DNA of 63,234 bases from an uncultured Porphyromonadaceae bacterium (GTDB taxonomy: Bacteria; Bacteroidota; Bacteroidia; Bacteroidales; Muribaculaceae), in contig CAMTMX010000008.1 in the NCBI GenBank assembly GCA_947073495.1, forward strand, positions 1-63,234, written 5' to 3'. Below, in pieces: positions 31,664-40,761 of this stretch. The number at the start of each line of letters is the position of its first letter. Position 1 is the first letter of the stretch. A program made the position numbers and the translations under genes. The notes below the pieces were generated by a model that made no database searches, had not been told where the DNA came from, and worked only from the letters and a program-made list of their open reading frames with translations.

Positions 31664-33859
31664 TTACTTTTTTCTTTTGGAGAGGAGGCGGGAGAGCGCC
31701 TCGAGATTGTCGACGCCTACGATGTCGACGCCTTCACGGAGCTGCAGCTTAGCCCATTCTTCCGTGTCGGGGGCTCCCCAGAAACGGATAAGTTTTCCCT
31801 CCGAATGTGCCTGTTTTACAAGGCTTCTTAATGTCTTAAGGTCTTTTGCCGATATTTTACCCTTGCCGTTCCAACTCATGAAATCCTGATAGTTGTCGCT
31901 CACCACAGGCATAAGAGTGTTGGGAATCCCTTTGCCAAGATCTTCAAACTTACCATCGAGAGACGCATAGCGGGGCGTCTTCTGTGAGGGGAGGGTCTCA
32001 AGGGGACGGGAGCCGGAGAAAAACAGGAGTATCGGACCTTCCGTGAATTTTCCGTCAGGGTCTACACGACAGAACTTATCTGCGTTAGCCTCAAGGACAG
32101 GTCGCAATGCCTCATAAAAATTGTCGCCATTGCGCTTGATGTCTATCATGAGATAGAAAGGTCGGTCGGCACCTTTGTAGACGGACCCTCCGTTACGGTT
32201 GATACGGTCGAACAACGGCTCCAGGTAAAGGTCTTCAAGATAGCGGTATGCAAGAGTGTCGTCGGGGAGATCGTGTGCCACCACCATGCGGTCTCCTACA
32301 AGGTAGCAGTCAGCCTCCACGCAGTTGAATCCGAATTCGAGTGCCTCAGACAAGGGGCGTGCATGTGCGTAGTCATTGTGAGAGAAAGCATTGTATAAGG
32401 GCTTAGCCTCTTCATCGGGAATAAAGAGCATGGAATCCGGAATCAGCTGCTCGTCGATATCGACTCCGCTGAAGCCCACTTCGAGTTGCTGCCCCATATA
32501 GTTTTCGAAGTAGTCTATGGAAAGGTCATGGAATCCCGGTTCGAGAGCCACTTTCCCTTCCCTGCGGCGTGCGCTATGCCCGCCGTCATTGTCAACCACT
32601 CTTTTCCCGTCGATACGAAGCACCGAACCGTCGTCGGAATACGTGAAGAAACGATATACCCCGCGCTCAGGTATATTTATGCGGGTATGAAACCGGTATG
32701 CGAAATGATCTTCTGCAGGAGCTTTTGTGATGTCAAAGTTTTTCATCACTCCCGAAGACCGCTTCATGGAATCGGTTATATGGGTGGTATGTTTGCAGAG
32801 TCCTTCATAGTAGATGTAGTTCACGCCGTTTTTCCTCCCTTTTTGCTTAACGGCAGGGAGATATGCCATCCTTGCCGCATCCTCGTCGTTGAGTCCGGAA
32901 GGGTAGTGCCAAGCCGGTTCCCTACCATCGGGAGTTGTGATCCATGTGTCGAACTTATTCTTCCCTTCATACATGTCGAACACACGACCTCCACGTTTAA
33001 GCACTCCGTATGCCTCGGCACCGGTGGTGCGTCCGAAGCCTAAAGCCACGTCTTTTGTCATCCCGACATAATCGTTGTCGTGGTCATGCCCGGTGAAGAT
33101 GCCCATTACGGCAGACATCTCCGCAACGGATGCAAACATTCCGGAGTTTAATCCTCCCGGCGCTCCTGCGCCTTCGTGCATGTTGCCGTAGGTCTTGTCA
33201 TCGTTGATCACTTCCTCATATTCCGCCACGGGGATATGGAAGAATGCGAGTGCGGGAAGAGGCTTGCCATTGTTGCCTCGTGCAAGTTCCTCCACCTTGT
33301 CGCGAAACCAGGCGATCTGATCGAAATGAATCCAGTCATAATGACCGAGTTTCTGAACGGGCTGGTAGTCGTTGGAATCGATCATATATATCGCTCCGGC
33401 TGGAGTGCCGTCATTTCCTTCAACAACTATTGCCGTGTTGCCGCATCCGTGAAGATTTTCCGGACCTTTGTCGCCCACATACATGGGAGACTGCAGGAGG
33501 ATATTATAGATTGAATCCTTAGTGAGATATTCGGCATCGTGGTTGCCGAGAGTGACAGTGAAAGGAGTCTTTGTATCCTCGAAGATTTTCATCACCTGTC
33601 GCCAACCGTCGGTTGCCGGGTCATAGCAGACCACGTCTCCCGTGATCACTGCAAGCTGGGGCTTTTCTGTCGCCAAAACCTTACGTATTGTCGCTTCCGT
33701 CGTGGCACAGTTTTCAGCGTATGGTTTCCAATGTAGGTCTGTAAACTGCACGATCCTGAATTTCCCATCCTTAAATTTCATTTCAGGCTGATTCCCTTTT
33801 GCGTAAAGAGCCATGGACAGAAACAGGTTACATATTAAAAGGAATATTATTTTTTTCAT
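31664..33859 (-). CDS. calcineurin-type phosphoesterase-PA14-GDPD fusion
   Basis: A 731-residue secreted protein with three domains. Residues about 25-330 are a calcineurin-like metallophosphoesterase (FTDLHW, VITGDVV, TLGNHDAEY and GHDHDNDY metal-ligand motifs). Residues about 345-470 are a PA14 domain (DDGSVLRIDGKRVVDNDGGH). Residues about 478-725 resemble a glycerophosphodiester phosphodiesterase/PI-PLC TIM barrel (FSHNDYAHARPL, GFNCVEADCYLVGD and VAHDLPDD). It would cleave phosphodiesters and perhaps then phosphomonoesters, with PA14 binding glycan. Signal peptide MKKIIFLLICNLFLSMALYA. It is the last gene of the PUL. The PA14 is strikingly similar to that of the GH92 in the same operon. 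Confidence 0.85.
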   Translation of the reverse strand: MKKIIFLLICNLFLSMALYAKGNQPEMKFKDGKFRIVQFTDLHWKPYAENCATTEATIRKVLATEKPQLAVITGDVVCYDPATDGWRQVMKIFEDTKTPFTVTLGNHDAEYLTKDSIYNILLQSPMYVGDKGPENLHGCGNTAIVVEGNDGTPAGAIYMIDSNDYQPVQKLGHYDWIHFDQIAWFRDKVEELARGNNGKPLPALAFFHIPVAEYEEVINDDKTYGNMHEGAGAPGGLNSGMFASVAEMSAVMGIFTGHDHDNDYVGMTKDVALGFGRTTGAEAYGVLKRGGRVFDMYEGKNKFDTWITTPDGREPAWHYPSGLNDEDAARMAYLPAVKQKGRKNGVNYIYYEGLCKHTTHITDSMKRSSGVMKNFDITKAPAEDHFAYRFHTRINIPERGVYRFFTYSDDGSVLRIDGKRVVDNDGGHSARRREGKVALEPGFHDLSIDYFENYMGQQLEVGFSGVDIDEQLIPDSMLFIPDEEAKPLYNAFSHNDYAHARPLSEALEFGFNCVEADCYLVGDRMVVAHDLPDDTLAYRYLEDLYLEPLFDRINRNGGSVYKGADRPFYLMIDIKRNGDNFYEALRPVLEANADKFCRVDPDGKFTEGPILLFFSGSRPLETLPSQKTPRYASLDGKFEDLGKGIPNTLMPVVSDNYQDFMSWNGKGKISAKDLKTLRSLVKQAHSEGKLIRFWGAPDTEEWAKLQLREGVDIVGVDNLEALSRLLSKRKK

Positions 33860-33920
33860 TTCAAATGTTGGTTAAAACGGGTTGGCGAGAATTGCATGAC
33901 GTTAAGCATCACAAGTTCCA

Positions 33921-35540
33921 TTAATAATTTGTTTTCCCGGGAACAACGTCGATATTTTTCACATGGTTTTTCCCATACATCACTTTCAATTTGAAAGGGA
34001 TGTTGGATTCCACCGTGAGTTTAGGCTCTTCCTCGGTAGACCGGCGCTTTTCAGAAATAAGTTTAATTGATCCGTCAGGACCGAAAGGATAACGCTCTAT
34101 TCCGTGCTGTTCGGTCAGCCCCATGTCCCATACAATCTCCTTTTCCGTATAATCGCCACGGATTCCGAATATAAATTCGATAAGTTCACCGATCGGAGCG
34201 AGTCCTGTCCAACCGATAAATTCTTTTCGAGCCATAAATCCGGGATCGTTTGTCTCAGGGGAGTAATATTCCCAGAACGTTCCTGTCTTTTTAAATACTT
34301 CAAACACTTGATTATAATGGTTCTGAGCAATTTCGCGGGCAAGCTCGTTGTATCCGTTTTTCACAAGACCGGTCATCACCATATAGTTGGTCCCTGGCCA
34401 TACTCCCCCTTGCCAATACCTGCCATTTGCCTTATATTTAGGATGGTCGGCGGAAAGAGACGGCACCATTCCCGGGCGTTTAAACTCCTTAGGATCCTTA
34501 AGGTGAGACACAAGCCTGTCGAGTCTCTTTTGGTCGAGCACCCCGGGGGTGTGAAGCACCCAGTAAGCCCCGACACCCTTTGTCGGGCAAAGGGTGCCGT
34601 CGGCATATTGATCGTGGAGGAACCCGGTCTTTTCATCCCAGAGATTTTTCCCGATATATTCGGAAAGCATTTTAGCCTCGTCTTCAAAATCCTCAATCTC
34701 CTGCCAGCGCTCGATAAAGAACCCCATCTCAAGGAGGAGGTTTGCCGCAAACAGTTCCTGGATATTGGTGTCGAGCCAGGTCATGTGTCCGTGGCTGAAG
34801 ATCTGGTTATATTCCTCAGGCACACGCGGCATATTGTCCATACCTGTGCCCCAGCCGCTGCTCCAGTAAGTGCCGTTCTGCCATGTGTGGTTAAGTCTTA
34901 ACCATTTATAATAGGCACACAATGAGGCAAACACTTTGTGGAGACGGTCGATATCGCCAAACTGATGATAATAGACCATCTCGCACCAGGGAATCAGGTT
35001 CGGACCGGTGCTGGTCGGGTCGTAACGTTCAAAACAGTCAGCCCCATCACCCTTTATCTCGCGGCATATAAAACCGTCGGGATGCTGCTTTGCATAGAAG
35101 TTGTCGAGTGTGCGCTGAAAGGGGAAGAACCGGTCGCCGTAACGGGCGAACATCAATATGAAAGAGGAGTCCCACATGAAGATGTTGCCGTTGTAGGCGG
35201 TGTCCATATAAGTGCTCACAAACCCTGATCCCTCCTCCGGCTGCCGAATATTGCCGATAGCAATCTCCCATGCTCTCCAATACATCTCGATCTCCTTCTC
35301 ATGCCCCTGCCAGACGGGAACAGGAAGAATCTCTTTTGCCTGTTCGAAAGTGCCGACAGCGATTGTGTCAGGTTTCATTGTCCGGAACTCGTTTTCAGCG
35401 GTGAGGGGTTCTTTGACGTATGTGTTTTTATATGGAATCTTATACTTCTCGTTATTGCCGCACGACTGAGCGGAGGCGTCAATGCTGAGAACCGGTATAG
35501 ACAATATGCTTAGGAGGATAGAAATCAGAGGTCTGTTCAT
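33921..35540 (-). CDS. GH63/trehalase-like (alpha/alpha)6 glycosidase
   Basis: A 539-residue secreted glycosidase (signal peptide ending SAQS). The catalytic region of the GH63/GH37-like (MGH1-type) barrel is seen in NIFMWDSSFILMFARYGDRF, in WSSGWGTGMDNMPR and in YWQGGVWPGTNYMVM. Related enzymes trim alpha-glucose or related sugars; GH63 removes the terminal glucose of N-glycan precursors. It is six bases after the alkaline phosphatase gene and 61 bases before the phosphoesterase fusion, so it belongs to the PUL. The exact linkage cannot be told from sequence. Confidence 0.75.
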   Translation of the reverse strand: MNRPLISILLSILSIPVLSIDASAQSCGNNEKYKIPYKNTYVKEPLTAENEFRTMKPDTIAVGTFEQAKEILPVPVWQGHEKEIEMYWRAWEIAIGNIRQPEEGSGFVSTYMDTAYNGNIFMWDSSFILMFARYGDRFFPFQRTLDNFYAKQHPDGFICREIKGDGADCFERYDPTSTGPNLIPWCEMVYYHQFGDIDRLHKVFASLCAYYKWLRLNHTWQNGTYWSSGWGTGMDNMPRVPEEYNQIFSHGHMTWLDTNIQELFAANLLLEMGFFIERWQEIEDFEDEAKMLSEYIGKNLWDEKTGFLHDQYADGTLCPTKGVGAYWVLHTPGVLDQKRLDRLVSHLKDPKEFKRPGMVPSLSADHPKYKANGRYWQGGVWPGTNYMVMTGLVKNGYNELAREIAQNHYNQVFEVFKKTGTFWEYYSPETNDPGFMARKEFIGWTGLAPIGELIEFIFGIRGDYTEKEIVWDMGLTEQHGIERYPFGPDGSIKLISEKRRSTEEEPKLTVESNIPFKLKVMYGKNHVKNIDVVPGKTNY

Positions 35541-35546
35541 ACTAAA

Positions 35547-36701
35547 TTATTTTTCAAATTCTATATTGAGGAGTTTCATGATGTTTTTCGCAACATCCGT
35601 ATTGTCGATGATGCCGGTGAAATTTTCCGCACCGGGACCGAAAGCATAGATAGGCACCATAGTTCCGCTATGTCCGCCGGTAGAGAATTTGCATACGATC
35701 TTGCCTTGCTCAAGGTCTCCGTCAACGAGAGTAAGACCTCCGGTCTCATGATCGGCTGTGATGACTACAAGAGTCTCGCCGTCTTTCGCAGCCCAATCGA
35801 AAATGGCTCCGATGGTGCGGTCGAAATCGTGAGTCTCCTGCATAAGAAGGTCGATGTCGTTGAAATGACCGTAGTCGTCAAGCTGAGAACCTTCGATCAT
35901 AAGGAAGAAGCCGTTTGGATTCTTGTCGAGGATATTGATTGCCTGAAGTGCGGCACGTTCGAGATAGTTGCCGCGCACGGCAGGAAGCTGTGTGTCGAAA
36001 GAATCCGTCACGCAGAACACCTTCCCGGATTTTATTTTCGCCATCTCGTCAAGAGATCTCGGTGTCTTGAATCCTTTTGCCTGCAATTCCTTGAAAAGGT
36101 CGCGGCCATCCCGGCGGTTGATCATCTTTGACCATCCCGGACCCACGACCACATCGGCTTTGGTGTTTACATACTGAGCCATTATCTGGTCTTCCATTTC
36201 ACGGTCTACCACATGGCAGCAAAAATCTGCCGGAGTGGCATCCCAAAGACGGCATGTTACAGCCACGCCTGACGACATCCCTTTGTCTTTTGCGTATTCA
36301 ACGAGAGATTTTGCCGGTTTGCCTTCACCGTCAACACCCACCGAATGATAGTTTGTCTTTTTGCCTGTTGCAAGAGCAGTGCCGCCGGCACCGGAGTCTG
36401 TGATCAGTTTGTCAAGACAGTTGGTCTTTGATAGCCCCGTGTATTGGGCATTGTCAAGGAAGAGTTTTCCCCTGTTTGCCGACCAAGCCGACTGGATGTG
36501 GCAAAGGCTCATACCGTCGCCAATCATGAGGATGACGTTTTTCACCTTGTTCCCTTTGGGTGCCTCTATTACAGAGACCTCGTAGGGATTCTCCATGACA
36601 TAGGTCAGTTCTTTATCACGCCCCTTCACATCAGCGTGGAGTGAGGGGGCAGCCATTGCTGCAAAAAGGAGAGCGGCTGTGTATTTATTATTGAATTTCA
36701 T
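35547..36701 (-). CDS. secreted alkaline phosphatase
   Basis: A 384-residue alkaline phosphatase of the PhoA superfamily. The signal peptide ends SLHA. The nucleophile Ser is in LITDSGAGGTALATGK (about residue 103), with metal ligands in LMIGDGM, EGSQLDDYGH, TADHETGG and GGHSGTMVP. It releases phosphate from monoesters in the periplasm or at the surface. Its presence in a mannosidase PUL, next to EEP-type and calcineurin-type phosphatases, suggests removal of phosphate from a glycan. It is separated from the EEP gene by 108 bp of heptamer repeats. Confidence 0.92.
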   Translation of the reverse strand: MKFNNKYTAALLFAAMAAPSLHADVKGRDKELTYVMENPYEVSVIEAPKGNKVKNVILMIGDGMSLCHIQSAWSANRGKLFLDNAQYTGLSKTNCLDKLITDSGAGGTALATGKKTNYHSVGVDGEGKPAKSLVEYAKDKGMSSGVAVTCRLWDATPADFCCHVVDREMEDQIMAQYVNTKADVVVGPGWSKMINRRDGRDLFKELQAKGFKTPRSLDEMAKIKSGKVFCVTDSFDTQLPAVRGNYLERAALQAINILDKNPNGFFLMIEGSQLDDYGHFNDIDLLMQETHDFDRTIGAIFDWAAKDGETLVVITADHETGGLTLVDGDLEQGKIVCKFSTGGHSGTMVPIYAFGPGAENFTGIIDNTDVAKNIMKLLNIEFEK

Positions 36702-36717
36702 TAGAGCTTTTATGTTT

Positions 36718-36797
36718 AATTAGTAATTATCAATTAGTAGTTAGTAATTTTTTGAGAATTGCCAATTGCTAATTACTAATTACTAATTACTAATTGA
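36718..36797. repeat. heptamer repeat inside the PUL operon
   Basis: AATTACTAATTACTAATTAC and variants (AATTATC, AATTAGT, AATTGCC) repeat in 7-bp steps between the EEP phosphatase and alkaline phosphatase genes. Same unit as 22978-23015 and 24326-24420. Confidence 0.75.
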
Positions 36798-36809
36798 TAT
36801 TTAGGGGTT

Positions 36810-37721
36810 TTATTTCAGTTTGAGGGTTACGAGCAGGGGGGCATGGTCTGACAGAAACTCTTCGTTTTCAGTCTCTGCAAGCACACCATAACGAAGCACG
36901 TCCATATCTCCACGGACAAAGACATAATCGATAAGGGGACGTCGGTCGTAGGGGAGTTCTCCGAAATCATGCCAGCTCCAAGAAGGACCATATACTATAT
37001 TCGCCAGATTTTTGGAATCATTAAGGTGATTTTTGTCGGCAGGATTTGTGATGTGCTTCACCACATCTGAATCGGGCGTTGAATTGAAGTCGCCGGTGAC
37101 GATTACAGGTGCACCCTGGCTAAGTTCGTTGACTTTATCAAAGATAAGGTTTATACCTTCCCTGCGCGCCACTTGCCCTACATGGTCAAGGTGGGTGTTA
37201 AGGACAAAGAGAGATTTCCCGGTCAGATTGTCTTGTAGTCGGGCCCAGGTGGCGATACGTTCGCACGCTCCGTCCCATCCTTTCGACCCTGCAACCTCCG
37301 GAGTCTCGCTGAGCCAGAAATATCCGTCAGCCACTTTTGAGAAACGGTCTTTCTTATAGAAAAGGGCGCTGTATTCACCTTTCTCTTTTCCATCTTCGCG
37401 TCCTACTCCCAATGCCACATAGCCGGGAAGACGGTCTTTGAGATCGTCGAGCTGATTTTTAAGCACTTCCTGAGCCCCTACGATGTCGGCGTCATAAAAT
37501 TTAATGGCGTTGGCGGCACGGTCTTTACGGTTTTTCCAGTTGTTGACACCATCCTCCGGATTGTCATATCTGATATTGAACGACATGACATTTATAGGGG
37601 TGTTTTCCGCCGGTTTTACTGTCTCGCCGACGTTTCCTTCTGTAATTCCATTATCGCTGTTGGCTGACCCGCATGCGAGAAGCACCGCGGCAAGCGACAG
37701 GCATATGATTATCTTTTTCAT
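36810..37721 (-). CDS. endonuclease/exonuclease/phosphatase-family lipoprotein
   Basis: A 303-residue EEP-fold lipoprotein (SLAAVLLACGSA lipobox). Motifs typical of the fold are FNIRYDN, VGAQEV, NTHLDH, VTGDFNS, RRPLIDYVFV and SDHAPLLV, giving the Mg-binding and catalytic Asp/His residues. The family includes nucleases, sphingomyelinases and inositol phosphatases. Being secreted and within a PUL, it is more likely a phosphatase or phosphodiesterase acting on a glycan or glycolipid than a nuclease. It is 22 bp after the GH92 gene. Confidence 0.87.
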   Translation of the reverse strand: MKKIIICLSLAAVLLACGSANSDNGITEGNVGETVKPAENTPINVMSFNIRYDNPEDGVNNWKNRKDRAANAIKFYDADIVGAQEVLKNQLDDLKDRLPGYVALGVGREDGKEKGEYSALFYKKDRFSKVADGYFWLSETPEVAGSKGWDGACERIATWARLQDNLTGKSLFVLNTHLDHVGQVARREGINLIFDKVNELSQGAPVIVTGDFNSTPDSDVVKHITNPADKNHLNDSKNLANIVYGPSWSWHDFGELPYDRRPLIDYVFVRGDMDVLRYGVLAETENEEFLSDHAPLLVTLKLK

Positions 37722-37743
37722 TTTGTATGGTGTTAAGTAGTTT

Positions 37744-40632
37744 TTAATTCAAAAATAATGCGGCTGCAGGAATAGGAGAAAACTTTTTTTCTCCCGGAAG
37801 CTTCCAATCCCAGTCAAGACTCTCCCCTTCATAATCTTCAAAATAGAGAAGTCGATATGAATGGAATCCTGCGTCAAGAGGGATCATGCCGGTTGCGGAG
37901 ATGGCTGAATGGCCTCCATCATTGTTGACAACCGTTTTACCATCGATAATAAGCACAGACCCGTCGTCAGACGTTGTTCGGAATGTGTAGATCCCGGTTG
38001 CCGGCACTTTTATATATCCGGAGAATATGAATGCGAAATGGTCGGGCTGCATAGCCTCCTTTAATGAAGGTTCGGGAAGTGTGCCTGATTTCACCAGTTT
38101 CCCCTTGGTTATGTCATCGGTCTTTTCGCATATTCCCTCATAATATTTATATGACACTCCGTTTGCCGAAGGGTTTACTTTCAATGCCGGTGCATATTCG
38201 GCTTTGGTGGCGGTCATGACCATCATCGGGCTTTGATTGTATCCTTGAAGAGTGCCTATTGCCTTAATAACTTCCGTCTTGTCGAGAACAATCGGCGATG
38301 AATAGACGGGGGATTGGTCTGTAGGATCGGAACCGTCGAGTGTATAATGTATTTCTGCACCCTTTGTGGCACATTCTATCTCCACGGATATGCTGTCTGT
38401 GAAGAGATATATGTCTTTGCTGATGTAAGGCATAGAGACTCTCTTTTCTTTGGTCATTGAGTATTTCTCAGCCTGAACGAGGGCTGATCCGCTGTCGGCA
38501 GCCGGTTTGTCGGTAAGTGTGAATCTTAACTCTCCTCCTTTCACAAGGTCTTCAAAAGCTACGAAATTACCTGAGATTTCATTTCCGTTTAATTCAACTT
38601 TTTCAATATATCTGTTTTTGCCCGGATTGTTGGCAGAGATTGTCAAGATCTTCCCTTCCGGAAGTTTGATTTCAGCTTTGTCGAAGAGGGGAGTGGTGAG
38701 GGTGAGTACACCGCTTCCGGGAGCTACATCATACATGCCGAGGGCTGTCAACACATACCATGCCGACATCTGTCCGCAGTCTTCATTGCCGCAAATACCA
38801 TCGGGGGTGGGTTTATACATTTCATCAAGCAGGCGTCTGGTCATTTCCTGGGTTTTCCAGGGTTTGCCTATGTAATTATAGAGATATGCCACATGATGGC
38901 TGGGTTCATTTCCGTGGGCGTATTGTCCGATTGTGCCTGTGATGTCGCTCAGTTCACCTTGAACCGGAGGAGCGATGAAGATAGAATCAAGAGCAGATTC
39001 AAAATTTTCCATCCCTCCGAACTGGTTGATCATACCGTTCACGTCGTGGATAGCCCCGAAACGATATTGCCAGGGAGTCGCCTCCGTAAGGTCGCGGCTG
39101 ACAGCGTTGGGATTGAAGGGACGTTCCCAGTTTCCGTCTGAACGTCTTCCGCGGAAGAAACGAGTAGCCCCGTCGAACACGTTTGCGTAGTTGCCGGCAC
39201 GCTTGTAGTATTCAGCGGCGATGTCTTCATGCCCGAGCGCTTCCGCCAGGCGTGCTATGCACCAATCGTCGTAGCTATATTCCAATACGCAGGATACGGA
39301 TTCCCTTTTTTCATTAGAAGGGATATAACCTGTCTTGCCGTTTATATCCGCACCCTTGCGCGGTTTGTTGGAAGAAGCTATCATCGCATTCAATGCTTTC
39401 TCGGCATCGAAGCAGCGGATCCCTTTCATGTAAGCATCAGTGATGACGGAGATGGAATGGTAGCCTATCATGCATCCTGTCTCTCCGGATGAAAGTGGCC
39501 ATATCGGGAGTTCTCCTGATGCGTCATACATGTCGAGCATCGAGTTGACCATGTCGCATACAAGCTCCGGATTAATCATAGTCATCAAAGGATGCCAAGC
39601 CCTGAAGGTATCCCACAGGGAAAGTGTGGAATAGTGTGCGTGTCCATTCTCGAGAGTTGCGATTTCATCATTGTTGCGTCGGAATTCTCCATTGACGTCG
39701 CTCATGGTGTTGGGAGACACCATCGTGTGGTAGAGTGCGCTGTAGAATGTGCGCTGCTGATCTTCCGTTCCACCTTCAACGGTGATTGCCGACAATGCTT
39801 CCTCCCATCTGTCGGAAGCATTCTGCCTGGCGGAATCGAAATCAAGATTTCCTGATTCAGCTTCAAGATTTTTTATGGCGTTGTCGCCGCTCACTGCAGA
39901 AATCCCGACGGCAGCCACCAGAGGTGAGCCGTTGTTTTCGAATGTGAGAAGCGCCTTATGGTTGTCGTTTGAAAATTCAGCCTTTATGATGGGGCTTGAG
40001 AATCGGGCATGGAAATAGGCGTGCTGCCCTGGTGTCCAGCCGTCGGTGACACGCATGCCCGAAATTTCGGTGGGAGAGGTCTGAGAGATGGATGCCTCAC
40101 GAATGGTCTCTTCAGTGAGTAGATGATCCATGTCGATCACAATCTGAACCGGTTTCCCTTCTGCGAAAGTGTAGCGATGAAGCCCGGTGTGTGTTGTGGC
40201 GGTCAATTCGGCGAGAATGTCTTCGTCTTTAAGTTTTACGCTGTAGTATCCCGGTGTTGCTGTCTCTTCATCGTGAGAGAATGACGCAGGAGAATAAGGG
40301 GTTGCTGACGTTATGTCGACAGTAGCCGATGTCGGGCGGAAGAACACGTCGCCCAGGTCGGTGCAGCCGGTGCCGCTTAGATGGTTGTGCGAAAAGCCGT
40401 CGATAGTGTTGTCGTCGTGATGATATCCCGAAGCTGCGTCCCAGTTGCCGGCACGAGTGTCGGGGCTTAGCTGAACGGCACCGAAAGGAACTGTGGCGCC
40501 GGGATAAGTGTGTCCATGAAAACCTGTCCCGACCATAGGGTCGGCGAGTTCCACCGGAGTCAGGTTTGTTTTTGAGCCGCATGCTCCAAGTAGAAGCAAT
40601 GAGACAGAATATATCAAAACTTTAGAGTTCAT
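37744..40632 (-). CDS. GH92 alpha-mannosidase with CHB_HEX_C and PA14 domains
   Basis: A 962-residue lipoprotein (LLLLGACGSK). Residues about 25-735 are a GH92 exo-alpha-mannosidase: DPMVGTGFHGHTYPGATVPF, GFSHNHLSGTGC, HGNEPSHHVAYLYNYIG and CGNEDCGQMSAWYVL. Family members need calcium and cut terminal alpha-mannose. About 200 extra C-terminal residues form a chitobiase-type domain (GAEIHYTLDGSDPT) and a PA14 domain (DDGSVLIIDGKTVVNNDGGH), probably for substrate binding. It follows susD by 129 bp containing a hairpin. The enzyme defines mannose-containing glycans as the likely PUL target. Confidence 0.92.
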   Translation of the reverse strand: MNSKVLIYSVSLLLLGACGSKTNLTPVELADPMVGTGFHGHTYPGATVPFGAVQLSPDTRAGNWDAASGYHHDDNTIDGFSHNHLSGTGCTDLGDVFFRPTSATVDITSATPYSPASFSHDEETATPGYYSVKLKDEDILAELTATTHTGLHRYTFAEGKPVQIVIDMDHLLTEETIREASISQTSPTEISGMRVTDGWTPGQHAYFHARFSSPIIKAEFSNDNHKALLTFENNGSPLVAAVGISAVSGDNAIKNLEAESGNLDFDSARQNASDRWEEALSAITVEGGTEDQQRTFYSALYHTMVSPNTMSDVNGEFRRNNDEIATLENGHAHYSTLSLWDTFRAWHPLMTMINPELVCDMVNSMLDMYDASGELPIWPLSSGETGCMIGYHSISVITDAYMKGIRCFDAEKALNAMIASSNKPRKGADINGKTGYIPSNEKRESVSCVLEYSYDDWCIARLAEALGHEDIAAEYYKRAGNYANVFDGATRFFRGRRSDGNWERPFNPNAVSRDLTEATPWQYRFGAIHDVNGMINQFGGMENFESALDSIFIAPPVQGELSDITGTIGQYAHGNEPSHHVAYLYNYIGKPWKTQEMTRRLLDEMYKPTPDGICGNEDCGQMSAWYVLTALGMYDVAPGSGVLTLTTPLFDKAEIKLPEGKILTISANNPGKNRYIEKVELNGNEISGNFVAFEDLVKGGELRFTLTDKPAADSGSALVQAEKYSMTKEKRVSMPYISKDIYLFTDSISVEIECATKGAEIHYTLDGSDPTDQSPVYSSPIVLDKTEVIKAIGTLQGYNQSPMMVMTATKAEYAPALKVNPSANGVSYKYYEGICEKTDDITKGKLVKSGTLPEPSLKEAMQPDHFAFIFSGYIKVPATGIYTFRTTSDDGSVLIIDGKTVVNNDGGHSAISATGMIPLDAGFHSYRLLYFEDYEGESLDWDWKLPGEKKFSPIPAAALFLN

Positions 40633-40676
40633 CGGAGGCTTATTTAAGATGGTGTTTGTATGTATTTGCTGTTGTG

Positions 40677-40710
40677 TTTAAACAGATTCTAAAGGTGTTT
40701 AAAATTAAAT
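40677..40710. repeat. paired end remnants of the inverted-repeat element
   Basis: TTTAAACAGATTCTAA (40677-40692) resembles a right end and GTGTTTAAAATTAAAT (40695-40710) a left end of the dispersed element, joined back to back with the core missing. It lies directly downstream of the susD attenuator hairpin on the transcribed strand. Confidence 0.4.
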
Positions 40711-40711
40711 G

Positions 40712-40744
40712 AATCCGTACCGACGGAAAGCGCCGGTACGGATT
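40712..40744 (-). terminator. attenuator-type hairpin after susD
   Basis: AATCCGTACCG (40712-40722) and CGGTACGGATT (40734-40744) form a perfect 11-bp stem. On the minus-strand transcript a U-rich tract follows. Placed between susD and the GH92 gene, it could reduce read-through so that the SusC/SusD transporter is made in excess over the enzymes. Confidence 0.7.
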
Positions 40745-40761
40745 TATTTGAGAGTGAAATA

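Noticed and set aside
34104..34901. 265-residue plus-strand ORF
   Set aside because: Antisense shadow of the GH63-like gene with no recognisable features.
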